A DNA stretch of 7,231 bases from an uncultured Methanobrevibacter sp. (GTDB lineage: Archaea > Methanobacteriota > Methanobacteria > Methanobacteriales > Methanobacteriaceae): positions 1 through 7,231 of the forward strand of contig CAJOMK010000140.1 in assembly GCA_905235495.1 (NCBI GenBank), written 5' to 3'. The position numbers and the translations under genes are program-made. Below are positions 1 to 5,337 of the stretch, piece by piece (position 1 is the stretch's first letter; each line of letters begins with the position of its first letter). Under the pieces are notes generated by a model, which ran no database searches, was not told the origin of the DNA, and was given only the letters and a program-made list of their open reading frames with translations.

Positions 1-1
1 T

Positions 2-958
2 TTCAATCATCAATTGTCTCAAGAGAATATTGATAAATATGAAGAAGGAGGCATTTTAGGCTTCCTAAAGGACTTATCCTCTAATTTTTATAATGATTTG
101 AATTTAAGAAGCGATAAGATAAGTGGTCTGATTACTTCTGCAGATATGGATTATTATTCAATTGCATGTGAAAAATATCGGGATATTGAAGTGATGGCAA
201 TAGCAACTGCAGGTGTTAGGGTAAATGCAGTTTCTGCAGGTGATAAGGCTTCTTATTATGAAATCAATGATGAATATGATTTTGACATTAATGAGGATGA
301 TGGCAATGGCTTTTCAAATAAGCCTGGAACCATTAATATAATTCTTTTATTCAATTCACGATTAAGTGAAAGTTCACTTCTTTTGGCTGAAATGATAGCT
401 ACAGAAGCGAAAACAGTTGCACTTAGGGATTTGATGGCTGCAAGCAATTATTCTAATGATATTGCAACAGGTACAGGAACAGATGGAATAGCAATTTTCT
501 CTAATCTTGATAGTGAAAACAGAATTGAAAATATGAGTACACATGCTAAAATTGGAGAATTAATTGCTAATGCTGTAAAGGCTGCAATTAAAGAGTCTTT
601 AGCTAAATTGCAATGGCTGACTCCATCTTATCAATTGAATGCCCTTGTCAGATTAGACAGATACCAATATGATCTTGATGATTTTTATGAAAATTTCTTG
701 ACAGATTTCATTGATATAAAAAACGAAGATGACAAAAAGGCATTCATTGTTTCATTGATTAAAGTTTCTAAAAATCCAGAACTTGTAGCTAACGTATCCT
801 TAATCATTCATCTTTTAGATCAATACAGATATGGCTTATTAAGTAAAAAAACAATTTTAAAGGTTTCAAATTCTATATTGGAAAATCAATTGAATAAGGA
901 TGAATGGTATTCTATGAGATTGCTTGTAGAATATATTATTAAGACACAACTAGATTAA
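2..958 (+). CDS. cbiZ: Adenosylcobinamide amidohydrolase CbiZ (5' partial)
   Basis: CbiZ hydrolyses the amide bond of adenosylcobinamide, releasing aminopropanol and giving adenosylcobyric acid, so that archaea can salvage or remodel scavenged corrinoids; it acts in the cytoplasm. Seen here are the family's conserved blocks: ATAGVRVNAVSAGD (residues 64-77, counting from the TTG at 14), GTINIILLFNSRLS (105-118), ATEAKTVALRDL (129-140), ATGTGTDGIA (151-160) and HAKIGELIANAV (177-188). The frame stays open to the left edge (codons for F-N-H-Q precede the TTG at 14) and no ribosome site precedes that TTG, so the gene most likely begins outside the window. Residues from about 201 to 314 lie beyond the usual CbiZ core; they look helical and acidic, and I recognise no domain there. 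The gene has no lesions. The downstream neighbour is the cobalt transporter ATPase remnant, which fits a cobalt/corrinoid locus. Family assignment is confident; the role of the tail is unknown. Confidence 0.88.
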   Translation, partial: FNHQLSQENIDKYEEGGILGFLKDLSSNFYNDLNLRSDKISGLITSADMDYYSIACEKYRDIEVMAIATAGVRVNAVSAGDKASYYEINDEYDFDINEDDGNGFSNKPGTINIILLFNSRLSESSLLLAEMIATEAKTVALRDLMAASNYSNDIATGTGTDGIAIFSNLDSENRIENMSTHAKIGELIANAVKAAIKESLAKLQWLTPSYQLNALVRLDRYQYDLDDFYENFLTDFIDIKNEDDKKAFIVSLIKVSKNPELVANVSLIIHLLDQYRYGLLSKKTILKVSNSILENQLNKDEWYSMRLLVEYIIKTQLD

Positions 959-990
959 TTTTAGTTTATATATTCATTCAATTTTCATTA

Positions 991-1026
991 ATTTTTTAAA
1001 ATTTTTTCTCTTTTTTCATTTTTTTA
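991..1026 (+). terminator. T-run terminator after cbiZ
   Basis: Three T6 runs and one T7 run occur in close succession starting 33 bases past the cbiZ stop (ATTTTTTAAAATTTTTTCTC, then more). Archaeal RNA polymerase commonly terminates at such T-tracts without a hairpin. In DNA this AT-rich the tract could also be compositional, hence the moderate confidence. Confidence 0.45.
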
Positions 1027-1033
1027 TATTGCA

Positions 1034-1052
1034 TATTTGATAATATCAAATA
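1034..1052. promoter_or_regulatory. Palindrome TATTTGAT-AAT-ATCAAATA, possible operator upstream of cbiO
   Basis: This is a perfect 8-base inverted repeat around a 3-base centre, about 107 bases before the inferred cbiO start and just after the cbiZ terminator tract. Size and symmetry suit a dimeric winged-helix or ribbon-helix-helix repressor. No known archaeal metal-regulator consensus is recognised, and AT-rich DNA yields palindromes by chance, so this is only a candidate. The rest of the 959-1158 gap is AT-rich and holds several overlapping TATA-like stretches, for example TTATAAATA at 1125-1133, which lies too close to the ribosome site to be the obvious promoter. Confidence 0.3.
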
Positions 1053-1149
1053 GGCTTTATTAAAATATTACTTTTTTTAAGTTTTTATAGGGTTTTTTAT
1101 TACTTTTTAAACATTTCTATACTGTTATAAATAAAATAAATTTATAGTT

Positions 1150-1155
1150 GGAGGG
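1150..1155 (+). promoter_or_regulatory. Strong Shine-Dalgarno GGAGGG before cbiO
   Basis: GGAGG matches the archaeal 16S anti-SD core exactly. It is followed in the cbiO frame by ATT-ATT-ATT-TTA-GAG, with no ATG, GTG or TTG. It fixes translation initiation at about 1159-1164, so an ATT start, or a mutated start, has to be assumed. The TTG that overlaps the SD (1148) reads into TAG after five further codons. Confidence 0.6.
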
Positions 1156-1158
1156 ATT

Positions 1159-1984
1159 ATTATTTTAGAGGCAAGAAATATTATTTATGAATATCCAGAT
1201 GGAACAAGAGCATTAAATAATATTAATTTTAAAGTTAAAAAAGGGGAAATGGTTGCTCTGGGCTGGAAAGTCCACTTTATTTTTACATTTCAATGGAATT
1301 CACATTCCAAAATCTGGTGAAGTTTATATTGATGGGGAGAAGCTTGAATATGATAAGGAAAGTCTTCTTAAGGCTCGTTAAAAAATAGGAATTGTATTCC
1401 AAAATCCCGACAATCAATTGTTTGCTCCAACAGTAGAAGAAGATGTGGCATTTGGGCCAATGAATTTAGGTCTTCCAATTGAAGAAGTGGAAAAAAGGGT
1501 TAAACTATCCCTTGAAAGGGTTGGTATGGGAGGATTTGAAAAGAAATCCCACACCATTTAAGCGGAGGACAAAAGAAAAGAGTAACTATTGCAGGTATTT
1601 TGGCTATGGAACCTGAACTAATGATTCTTGATGAACCTACTTCCGGGTTGGATTCGAAAGGAGCTTCTCATATTTCTTAAGTTATTGTATGATTTGAATA
1701 AGGAAGGAATGACTATAGTTATTTCTACACATGATGTAGATTTGATTCCTGTCTATTCAAGTGAAATCCACTTGATAAGCGATGGGGAAATCATTGCTGA
1801 AGGAACACCTAATGAAGTATTCTCTCAAGTGGAAACAATAAGAGATGCTGATTTACGTCTTCCAAGAATGGCGCATCTCGCTGAAATTCTGGAAAAAGAG
1901 GATAATATTGATTTTGAAGGAGATTATCCATTAACTATTGGTCAAGCTCGTGCAAAAATACTTGATTTGATTGATAAACAATAA
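1159..1984 (+). pseudogene. cbiO: Cobalt ECF transporter ATP-binding protein CbiO, broken by at least four lesions
   Basis: CbiO is the ABC ATPase that drives cobalt uptake with CbiM, CbiN and CbiQ at the inner face of the membrane. The pieces read N-LEARNIIYEYPDGT to GEMVAL in frame 1, AGKSTLFLHFNG to the Q-loop VFQNPDNQLFAP in frame 2, LSGGQKKR (1558-1581) and Walker B LMILDEPTSGLD (1618-1653) in frame 1, then the H-loop STHD (His at 1730-1732) and C-terminus in frame 2. Lesions inferred by comparison with the family: about 14 bases missing at 1260-1262, removing most of GPNG from Walker A; TAA at 1379-1381 where Gln is expected (KARQKIG); one C lost in the C-run at 1548-1550 (SPHHLSGGQ); one extra T at about 1673-1675. 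The usual LDP is also LDS (TCG, 1654-1656). Correcting the lengths gives 840 bases, 279 aa, exactly the family size, so this was recently one intact gene or is one misread. As written it cannot encode an ATPase. Transporter partners are not in the window. Confidence 0.9.
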
Positions 1985-1993
1985 TTAAACACT

Positions 1994-2096
1994 TATTTTT
2001 TTATTATTCTACTATTTTTTTTACTATTTCTTTCTTTTTTTAATTAGATTTTTCATTTTTGTGCAATTGTGCAGATTCATTTTTTCTTTTTTTTTT
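1994..2096 (+). terminator. Long T-rich terminator region after cbiO
   Basis: Repeated T-runs (T7 to T8 near 1996-2022, T6 near 2035, T10 at 2087-2096) begin about ten bases after the cbiO stop. This is the expected form of an archaeal intrinsic terminator region. It separates cbiO from the next transcription unit. The only less AT-rich patch within it is around 2061-2074. Confidence 0.5.
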
Positions 2097-2121
2097 AACT
2101 TATAATATCATTTAAATAGGA

Positions 2122-2130
2122 TTATAAATA
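2122..2130 (+). promoter_or_regulatory. TATA box TTATAAATA before the TPR-like gene
   Basis: TTATAAATA resembles the methanogen TATA box. Transcription would start roughly 25 bases on, near 2152, leaving a short leader that still contains the ribosome site at 2166. The position is consistent with promoter function, but the surrounding AT richness weakens the call. Confidence 0.45.
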
Positions 2131-2165
2131 AAAAAATTAATAGAAAAATTAATTATTTTCCTTTT

Positions 2166-2171
2166 GGTGAT
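2166..2171 (+). promoter_or_regulatory. Ribosome site GGTGAT choosing the ATG at 2179
   Basis: GGTGAT matches the 3' half of the archaeal Shine-Dalgarno (GGAGGTGATC) and sits 7 bases before ATG 2179. Earlier in-frame candidates (TTG 2164, GTG 2167, ATG 2170) overlap this site, so 2179 is preferred. Confidence 0.6.
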
Positions 2172-2178
2172 GATTCAA

Positions 2179-3373
2179 ATGACTGATGAAATTATAAGCC
2201 AAATCAAGAGAAATCAAAGTGGAAATCCAATATTAGATAGGGATTATTTAGTCTCTCAATTGGACTTTTATAAAGATTATGAAAACTCTTATGAAATAAT
2301 TAAAGAGATTTCAAGATTGATTTGGCAATCCTTAGACTTCTATAATGAAGATGGTGGAATCTATTCGAAAAAGACAAATGTGTCTCGCGTACTTGATGAA
2401 GTGATTCCATTAATTGAAAATCGTGATAAGAAGGCTGCTTTGGAAAAGTTGGATAATTTTATGAGTCATTTCAATGACAAATATGAAGATTAATCTATTC
2501 ATAAGGAAAGCGATTTCAAGTCAAACAGGCCAATTAAAGAAATTCAATATATGAAATATGAGGAAAATAAGTTGTCAAGAAGTCCAAAATCATATAGGAA
2601 TTATCTAGAAAAGAAATCTAAAATAGTCAATTGGCGCAAAGATGTAAAGATTCATAAAATGGATAATAATCAGAAAGAGATCAGTTAAAAAGGAGTATCA
2701 TAGCTTTTTAAATCCTCTTGAAGAAATATTGTTCTATCATTACATAGGATTAAAGGATGAATTGGCTTTCATACCATTTGATGAACCATTATTTGATTTG
2801 TATTATATCTATGGAACATTGCTTTTGGAGAATGATGATTTTTCTAAAGCTGAGAAATATCTGCTTAAGGCATTGAGAATTAATCTTGTTTCTTCAAAAA
2901 CCATTTTATCTCTTGCAGACATTTATAAATCAAAAACAAGAACTTATAATAGGTTTTTCCTATATAATGTTGATGCATTAAGGTTTGCATATAAAAATGA
3001 GGATATTACAAGATCCTATAGGAATTTTGGTTTCTTTTATGTTGAAGAAAATCAATTGGATATTGCTGCTGCATTCTATGACTTTAGTTTAAACTTCAAC
3101 TTCAATAAGCAGGCTTTAGGAGAACTTGAATATTTAAAATCACATGGAATCAATACTCAAATGGAACGAAAGGAAGCAGAAAGGATAATCGAATCAAAAA
3201 ATATTCAAATAGGTGTTAATCCTTTTATTTTAGATACTTTAAAGTTCATATCAGCTGATTTAGAAAATAGGAAATATTATCGTGGTGCATTGTATTTCTA
3301 TAGGATCTTATATGATTTGACAAAGGACAATTTGATTTTAGCTAAGATAAATTCAATTCAGAATAGGATTTAA
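2179..3373 (+). pseudogene. TPR-like helical protein, broken by a stop and a frameshift
   Basis: Three blocks appear to belong to one gene. Block 1 (2179-2493) starts MTDEIISQIKRN and ends at TAA 2491-2493. The same frame then continues for 64 sense codons (to TAA 2686-2688) with ordinary composition, ending DNNQKEIS. Block 3 is open in the +1 frame from 2648 and reads on as KKEYHSFLNPLEE from 2687 without a start codon, then to the stop at 3371-3373. One extra T at about 2685-2686, plus a nonsense change at 2491, explains everything; the corrected product is 397 aa. The stretch around 2786-2920 (YYIYGTLLLENDDFSKAEKY, then LLKALRIN) has the tetratricopeptide pattern, and the C-terminal part (ALYFYRILYDLTKDN, near 3286-3330) looks like another helical hairpin. 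TPR proteins are protein-binding scaffolds; no specific partner or function can be named. No signal peptide or membrane segment is visible. The alternative is two separate genes, but block 3 has no good start and no ribosome site at a useful distance. Confidence 0.65.
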
Positions 3374-3402
3374 ATAATGTTTGTTTAGTATTTAGGTGTA
3401 AT

Positions 3403-3589
3403 ATGGAAGAAAATATAAAAGAAAATGAACTGGTTGTCTTAGAATTTAAAACGTAGCATTAAAGAATTAAAAGGATTAATTAAATTAAATCATCCAACAA
3501 ATAGTGTTGAGTTAAGAAGGAATTATATAATGAAAATTTTTAAATCTTTGTTGGTTTTTTTTTTAATATTTGATTTACTTTATATATAA
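3403..3589 (+). pseudogene. Small single-pass membrane protein, one frameshift
   Basis: ATG 3403, preceded by GGTG at 3395-3398, reads MEENIKENELVVLE in frame 1 and then meets TAG at 3454. Frame 2 carries on from about 3443 as NLKRSIKELKGLIKLNHPTN and ends with a hydrophobic stretch, KIFKSLLVFFLIFDLLYI, at TAA 3587-3589. Two missing bases (GAA-AAT collapsed to GAAT near 3443) would give one 62-aa protein: a charged amphipathic N-terminal helix followed by one C-terminal membrane segment, a tail-anchor-like layout. A T10 homopolymer (3555-3564) codes for part of the membrane segment. I do not recognise a family. It lies 29 bases after the TPR-like gene and about 100 bases before ribC. It could also be a chance reading, but the 45-codon open stretch in frame 2 and the fit with an upstream ribosome site favour a gene. 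Confidence 0.45.
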
Positions 3590-3690
3590 TTAAAAACATA
3601 GTTAGTAATGTATTAAAATATAAAGGTAAGTTATTATCAAAATTATAATTTAAACTTATGAATATTAAATAAATTTTTATCGGTGAGTAA
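3590..3690. other. AT-rich gap upstream of ribC
   Basis: This is about 100 bases, almost entirely A and T, between the small membrane-protein gene and ribC. The TTTATATATA at 3579-3588 just before it is TATA-like and would give a leader of some 80 bases for ribC; several weaker candidates lie closer. I see no hairpin, riboswitch-like structure or repeat in it. Confidence 0.35.
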
Positions 3691-4147
3691 ATGAGAATAG
3701 GAATTGCAGATACTACCTTTGCTCGTTATGATATGGGTGCTGCAGCAATAGATGAATTAAAGAAAAACGCTTCAGATTTACAGATTATCCGCGTTACTGT
3801 TCCGGGTGTTAAAGATTCCAGTTGCAAGTAAGAAACTTATTGAAGAGGAAGATTGTGAGATTGTCATGGCATTAGGAATGCCTGGACCAATGGAAAAGGA
3901 TAAGATGTGTGCTCATGAAGCTTCAACAGGTTTAATTCGTGCACAATTAATGACTAACACTCATATTTTAGAGGTTTTTGTTCACGAAGATGAAGAGGAA
4001 GACCCTAAGGAGCTTAAAAAGTTGGCAGATAATAGGGCTCGTGAACATGCACAGAATCTTATAAAGATGATGTTCCATCCTAAACTTATGAGAAAAGAAG
4101 CAGGAAAAGGAATGAGAGAAGGTAAGGAAGACGTAGGTCCTTTATAA
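3691..4147 (+). pseudogene. ribC: Archaeal riboflavin synthase RibC with a 2-base frameshift
   Basis: Archaeal RibC, related to lumazine synthase rather than to bacterial riboflavin synthase, dismutates two 6,7-dimethyl-8-ribityllumazine molecules to riboflavin and a pyrimidinedione, the last step towards FMN and FAD. ATG 3691 follows GGTGA (3682-3686). Frame 1 gives MRIGIADTTFARYDMGAAAI and runs to TVPGVKD at 3814-3816, then hits TAA at 3829. Frame 2 resumes as IPVASKKLIEEEDCEIVMAL (from 3815), then GMPGPMEKDKMCAHEASTGL and the C-terminal ILEVFVHEDEEE. The family motif GxKDxPVAxKKL spans the junction, so two bases (probably AT of an ATAT) are missing at about 3815. Corrected length is 152 aa, close to the roughly 156 aa of the Methanocaldococcus enzyme. 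Identity is confident. Whether the frameshift is biological is doubtful, because flavins are needed for methanogenesis and no second copy is visible here. Confidence 0.88.
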
Positions 4148-4178
4148 CTAAATCATAATTATAAATATTGTGGATAGT

Positions 4179-4886
4179 ATGTCAGAACAAAATTCAGAAA
4201 TCACTAAAGATGTTTATTTGGTTGTTCCAGCATTCAATGAGGAAAAGACCGTTTCCCAAATTATAGAAGGAATAGCTGAAAAGGGATATAATGTCATTCT
4301 AGTCAATGATGGTTCAAAAGATAACACTCTTAACTTAGCAATAGAATCAAAAAAGAAATATCCTAATCAGATTTTTGTTGTTTCTCATGTAATCAATAGG
4401 GGATTAGGTGCAGCATTAAAAACCGGAATGGTCGTTGCACATAATAAGAAAGCTAAATACATCGTAACATTTGATGCAGATGGACAACATGAAATAGATG
4501 ATATTCCAAATGTCTGCAAACCTTTACAGGATGGAGAAGCAGATGTTGTTATTGGAGCAAGGCCTTTTGAGGATATGCCTATCAGCAAAAGTTTTGCAAA
4601 CTTGATTATGAATGCCTTAACTTTCATTTTCTATGGGAGAAACGTTAAGGACTCCCAATCTGGTTTAAGGGCTTTCACTGCAGAAGCTGCTGATAAGATA
4701 AACATTGTTTCAAGAGGATATGGTGTTTCATCTGAATTCATTAAAGAGATAAGCGATAAGGAATTAAGATTATCTGAAGTTACAATCACTACAATTTATA
4801 CTCCTGAAACTCAAAATAAAGGTACCGATGCTATAGTCGGTTTAAGAATTTTAACAAAGATGGTGCTCGATTTATTCAGAATATAA
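4179..4886 (+). CDS. Family 2 glycosyltransferase, dolichyl-phosphate sugar synthase type
   Basis: This is a 235-aa GT-A fold enzyme that would transfer a sugar from a nucleotide-sugar donor, probably to a polyprenyl phosphate or similar membrane acceptor, at the cytoplasmic face. Visible motifs are YLVVPAFNEEKTVSQII at 13-29, VNDGSKDNT at 42-50 (donor nucleotide site), NRGLGAALKTG at 73-83, the metal-binding DADGQH at 99-104, VIGAR at 124-128 and DSQSGLRAF at 158-166. These are typical of the DPM1/DPG-synthase branch. There are no membrane helices. ATG 4179 is chosen over GTG 4170 because the conserved region starts right after it; neither has a clear Shine-Dalgarno. It lies 31 bases after ribC and 16 bases before the DUF2304 gene, so the two downstream genes are probably cotranscribed. 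Exact sugar and acceptor cannot be told. Cell-surface glycolipid, N-glycan or pseudomurein precursor synthesis are the natural options. Confidence 0.88.
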   Translation: MSEQNSEITKDVYLVVPAFNEEKTVSQIIEGIAEKGYNVILVNDGSKDNTLNLAIESKKKYPNQIFVVSHVINRGLGAALKTGMVVAHNKKAKYIVTFDADGQHEIDDIPNVCKPLQDGEADVVIGARPFEDMPISKSFANLIMNALTFIFYGRNVKDSQSGLRAFTAEAADKINIVSRGYGVSSEFIKEISDKELRLSEVTITTIYTPETQNKGTDAIVGLRILTKMVLDLFRI

Positions 4887-4902
4887 TTAAAGGGGAAGTG
4901 TT

Positions 4903-5271
4903 ATTATTATAGGTCCATTTCGTACATATCAAGTTTTATTAATTATAGCAACTATAATGGTCATAATATTCTTCTATAAGAGATTAAGAGTTAAAAAAAT
5001 CACTCCAGCCACATTTGCATTGTGGATTTTAGTTTGTTTAATTGTAAATTTCTTTGCTTTTGCTCCTAGACTTAGTGATCCTCTTGCAGGTTTCTTTGGT
5101 TTTGGTAGAGGTTTGGATTTGCTCCTTGTTTTAGGATATGCTCTTCTCGTTTATGTAATCTATAGTTTATATGTAAAAATAGATGAATTAAATAGGAATA
5201 CGACTGAATTAGTCAGGGCTCTAGCTATTAAAGATGAAATCGAATTGAAAGATATTGAAAAAGAGGAATAA
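4903..5271 (+). CDS. DUF2304 small membrane protein, partner of the glycosyltransferase
   Basis: This 122-aa protein has three predicted membrane segments (about residues 10-25, 36-54 and 71-91), the family's GFGRGLD motif at 66-72, and a charged, probably coiled-coil tail from 92 on (KIDELNRNTTELVRALAIKD). DUF2304 genes are commonly found beside family 2 glycosyltransferases that lack their own membrane helices; membrane anchoring of the transferase or handling of the lipid acceptor is the inferred role. The start is odd. The reading frame is open upstream to 4903 as ATT-ATT-ATA-GGT, and this part is needed for membrane segment 1, yet it has no ATG, GTG or TTG. The first ATG (4957) would cut segment 1 in half. 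GTG 4898 is out of frame and stops at 4910-4912. A weak purine tract (AGGGGAAG, 4891-4898) precedes the ATT codons. Either ATT serves as the start or one base is missing or two are extra near 4900. Confidence 0.8.
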   Translation: MIIGPFRTYQVLLIIATIMVIIFFYKRLRVKKITPATFALWILVCLIVNFFAFAPRLSDPLAGFFGFGRGLDLLLVLGYALLVYVIYSLYVKIDELNRNTTELVRALAIKDEIELKDIEKEE

Positions 5272-5278
5272 TTCCTCA

Positions 5279-5294
5279 TTTATTATTTTTTTTA
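5279..5294 (+). terminator. T-run after the DUF2304 gene
   Basis: TTTATTATTTTTTTTAAA starts a few bases past the DUF2304 stop, and its T8 run is typical of archaeal termination. The 66-base gap that follows also contains AT-rich TATA-like sequence (around 5291-5300) that could serve the next gene. Neither can be proven from sequence alone. Confidence 0.4.
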
Positions 5295-5337
5295 AATTAA
5301 AATTAATTGTAAGAATTTTTTATTATAAGGTTAAACT

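Noticed and set aside
256..447. 63-codon open frame on the - strand within cbiZ
   Set aside because: It lies wholly antisense to the conserved CbiZ core, has no ribosome site or recognisable motif, and is explained as a shadow of the real gene.
959..1158. Cobalamin or other riboswitch between cbiZ and cbiO
   Set aside because: The gap is almost pure A/T with no conserved B12-box-like sequence and no stable multi-stem structure visible.
1258..1700. Programmed frameshifting or stop readthrough as the explanation for broken cbiO
   Set aside because: Three frame changes, a nonsense codon and deletion of P-loop codons would be needed to be tolerated at once. No slippery site or structure is apparent, and the lost Walker A residues cannot be recovered by recoding.
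1628..1984. Intact-looking 118-aa protein starting at 1628
   Set aside because: Its first residues are an out-of-frame reading of the CbiO Walker B region. Only the part from LKLLYDLN on is genuine, and it is the C-terminus of broken CbiO.
2061..2073. Direct repeat GTGCA-ATT-GTGCA in the gap after cbiO
   Set aside because: It is only a 5-base repeat within a terminator-like T-rich region, too short to support a regulatory call, with no second copy seen elsewhere.
4385..4627. 80-codon open frame on the - strand within the glycosyltransferase gene
   Set aside because: It is antisense to conserved catalytic motifs and resembles no protein; it is a shadow frame.
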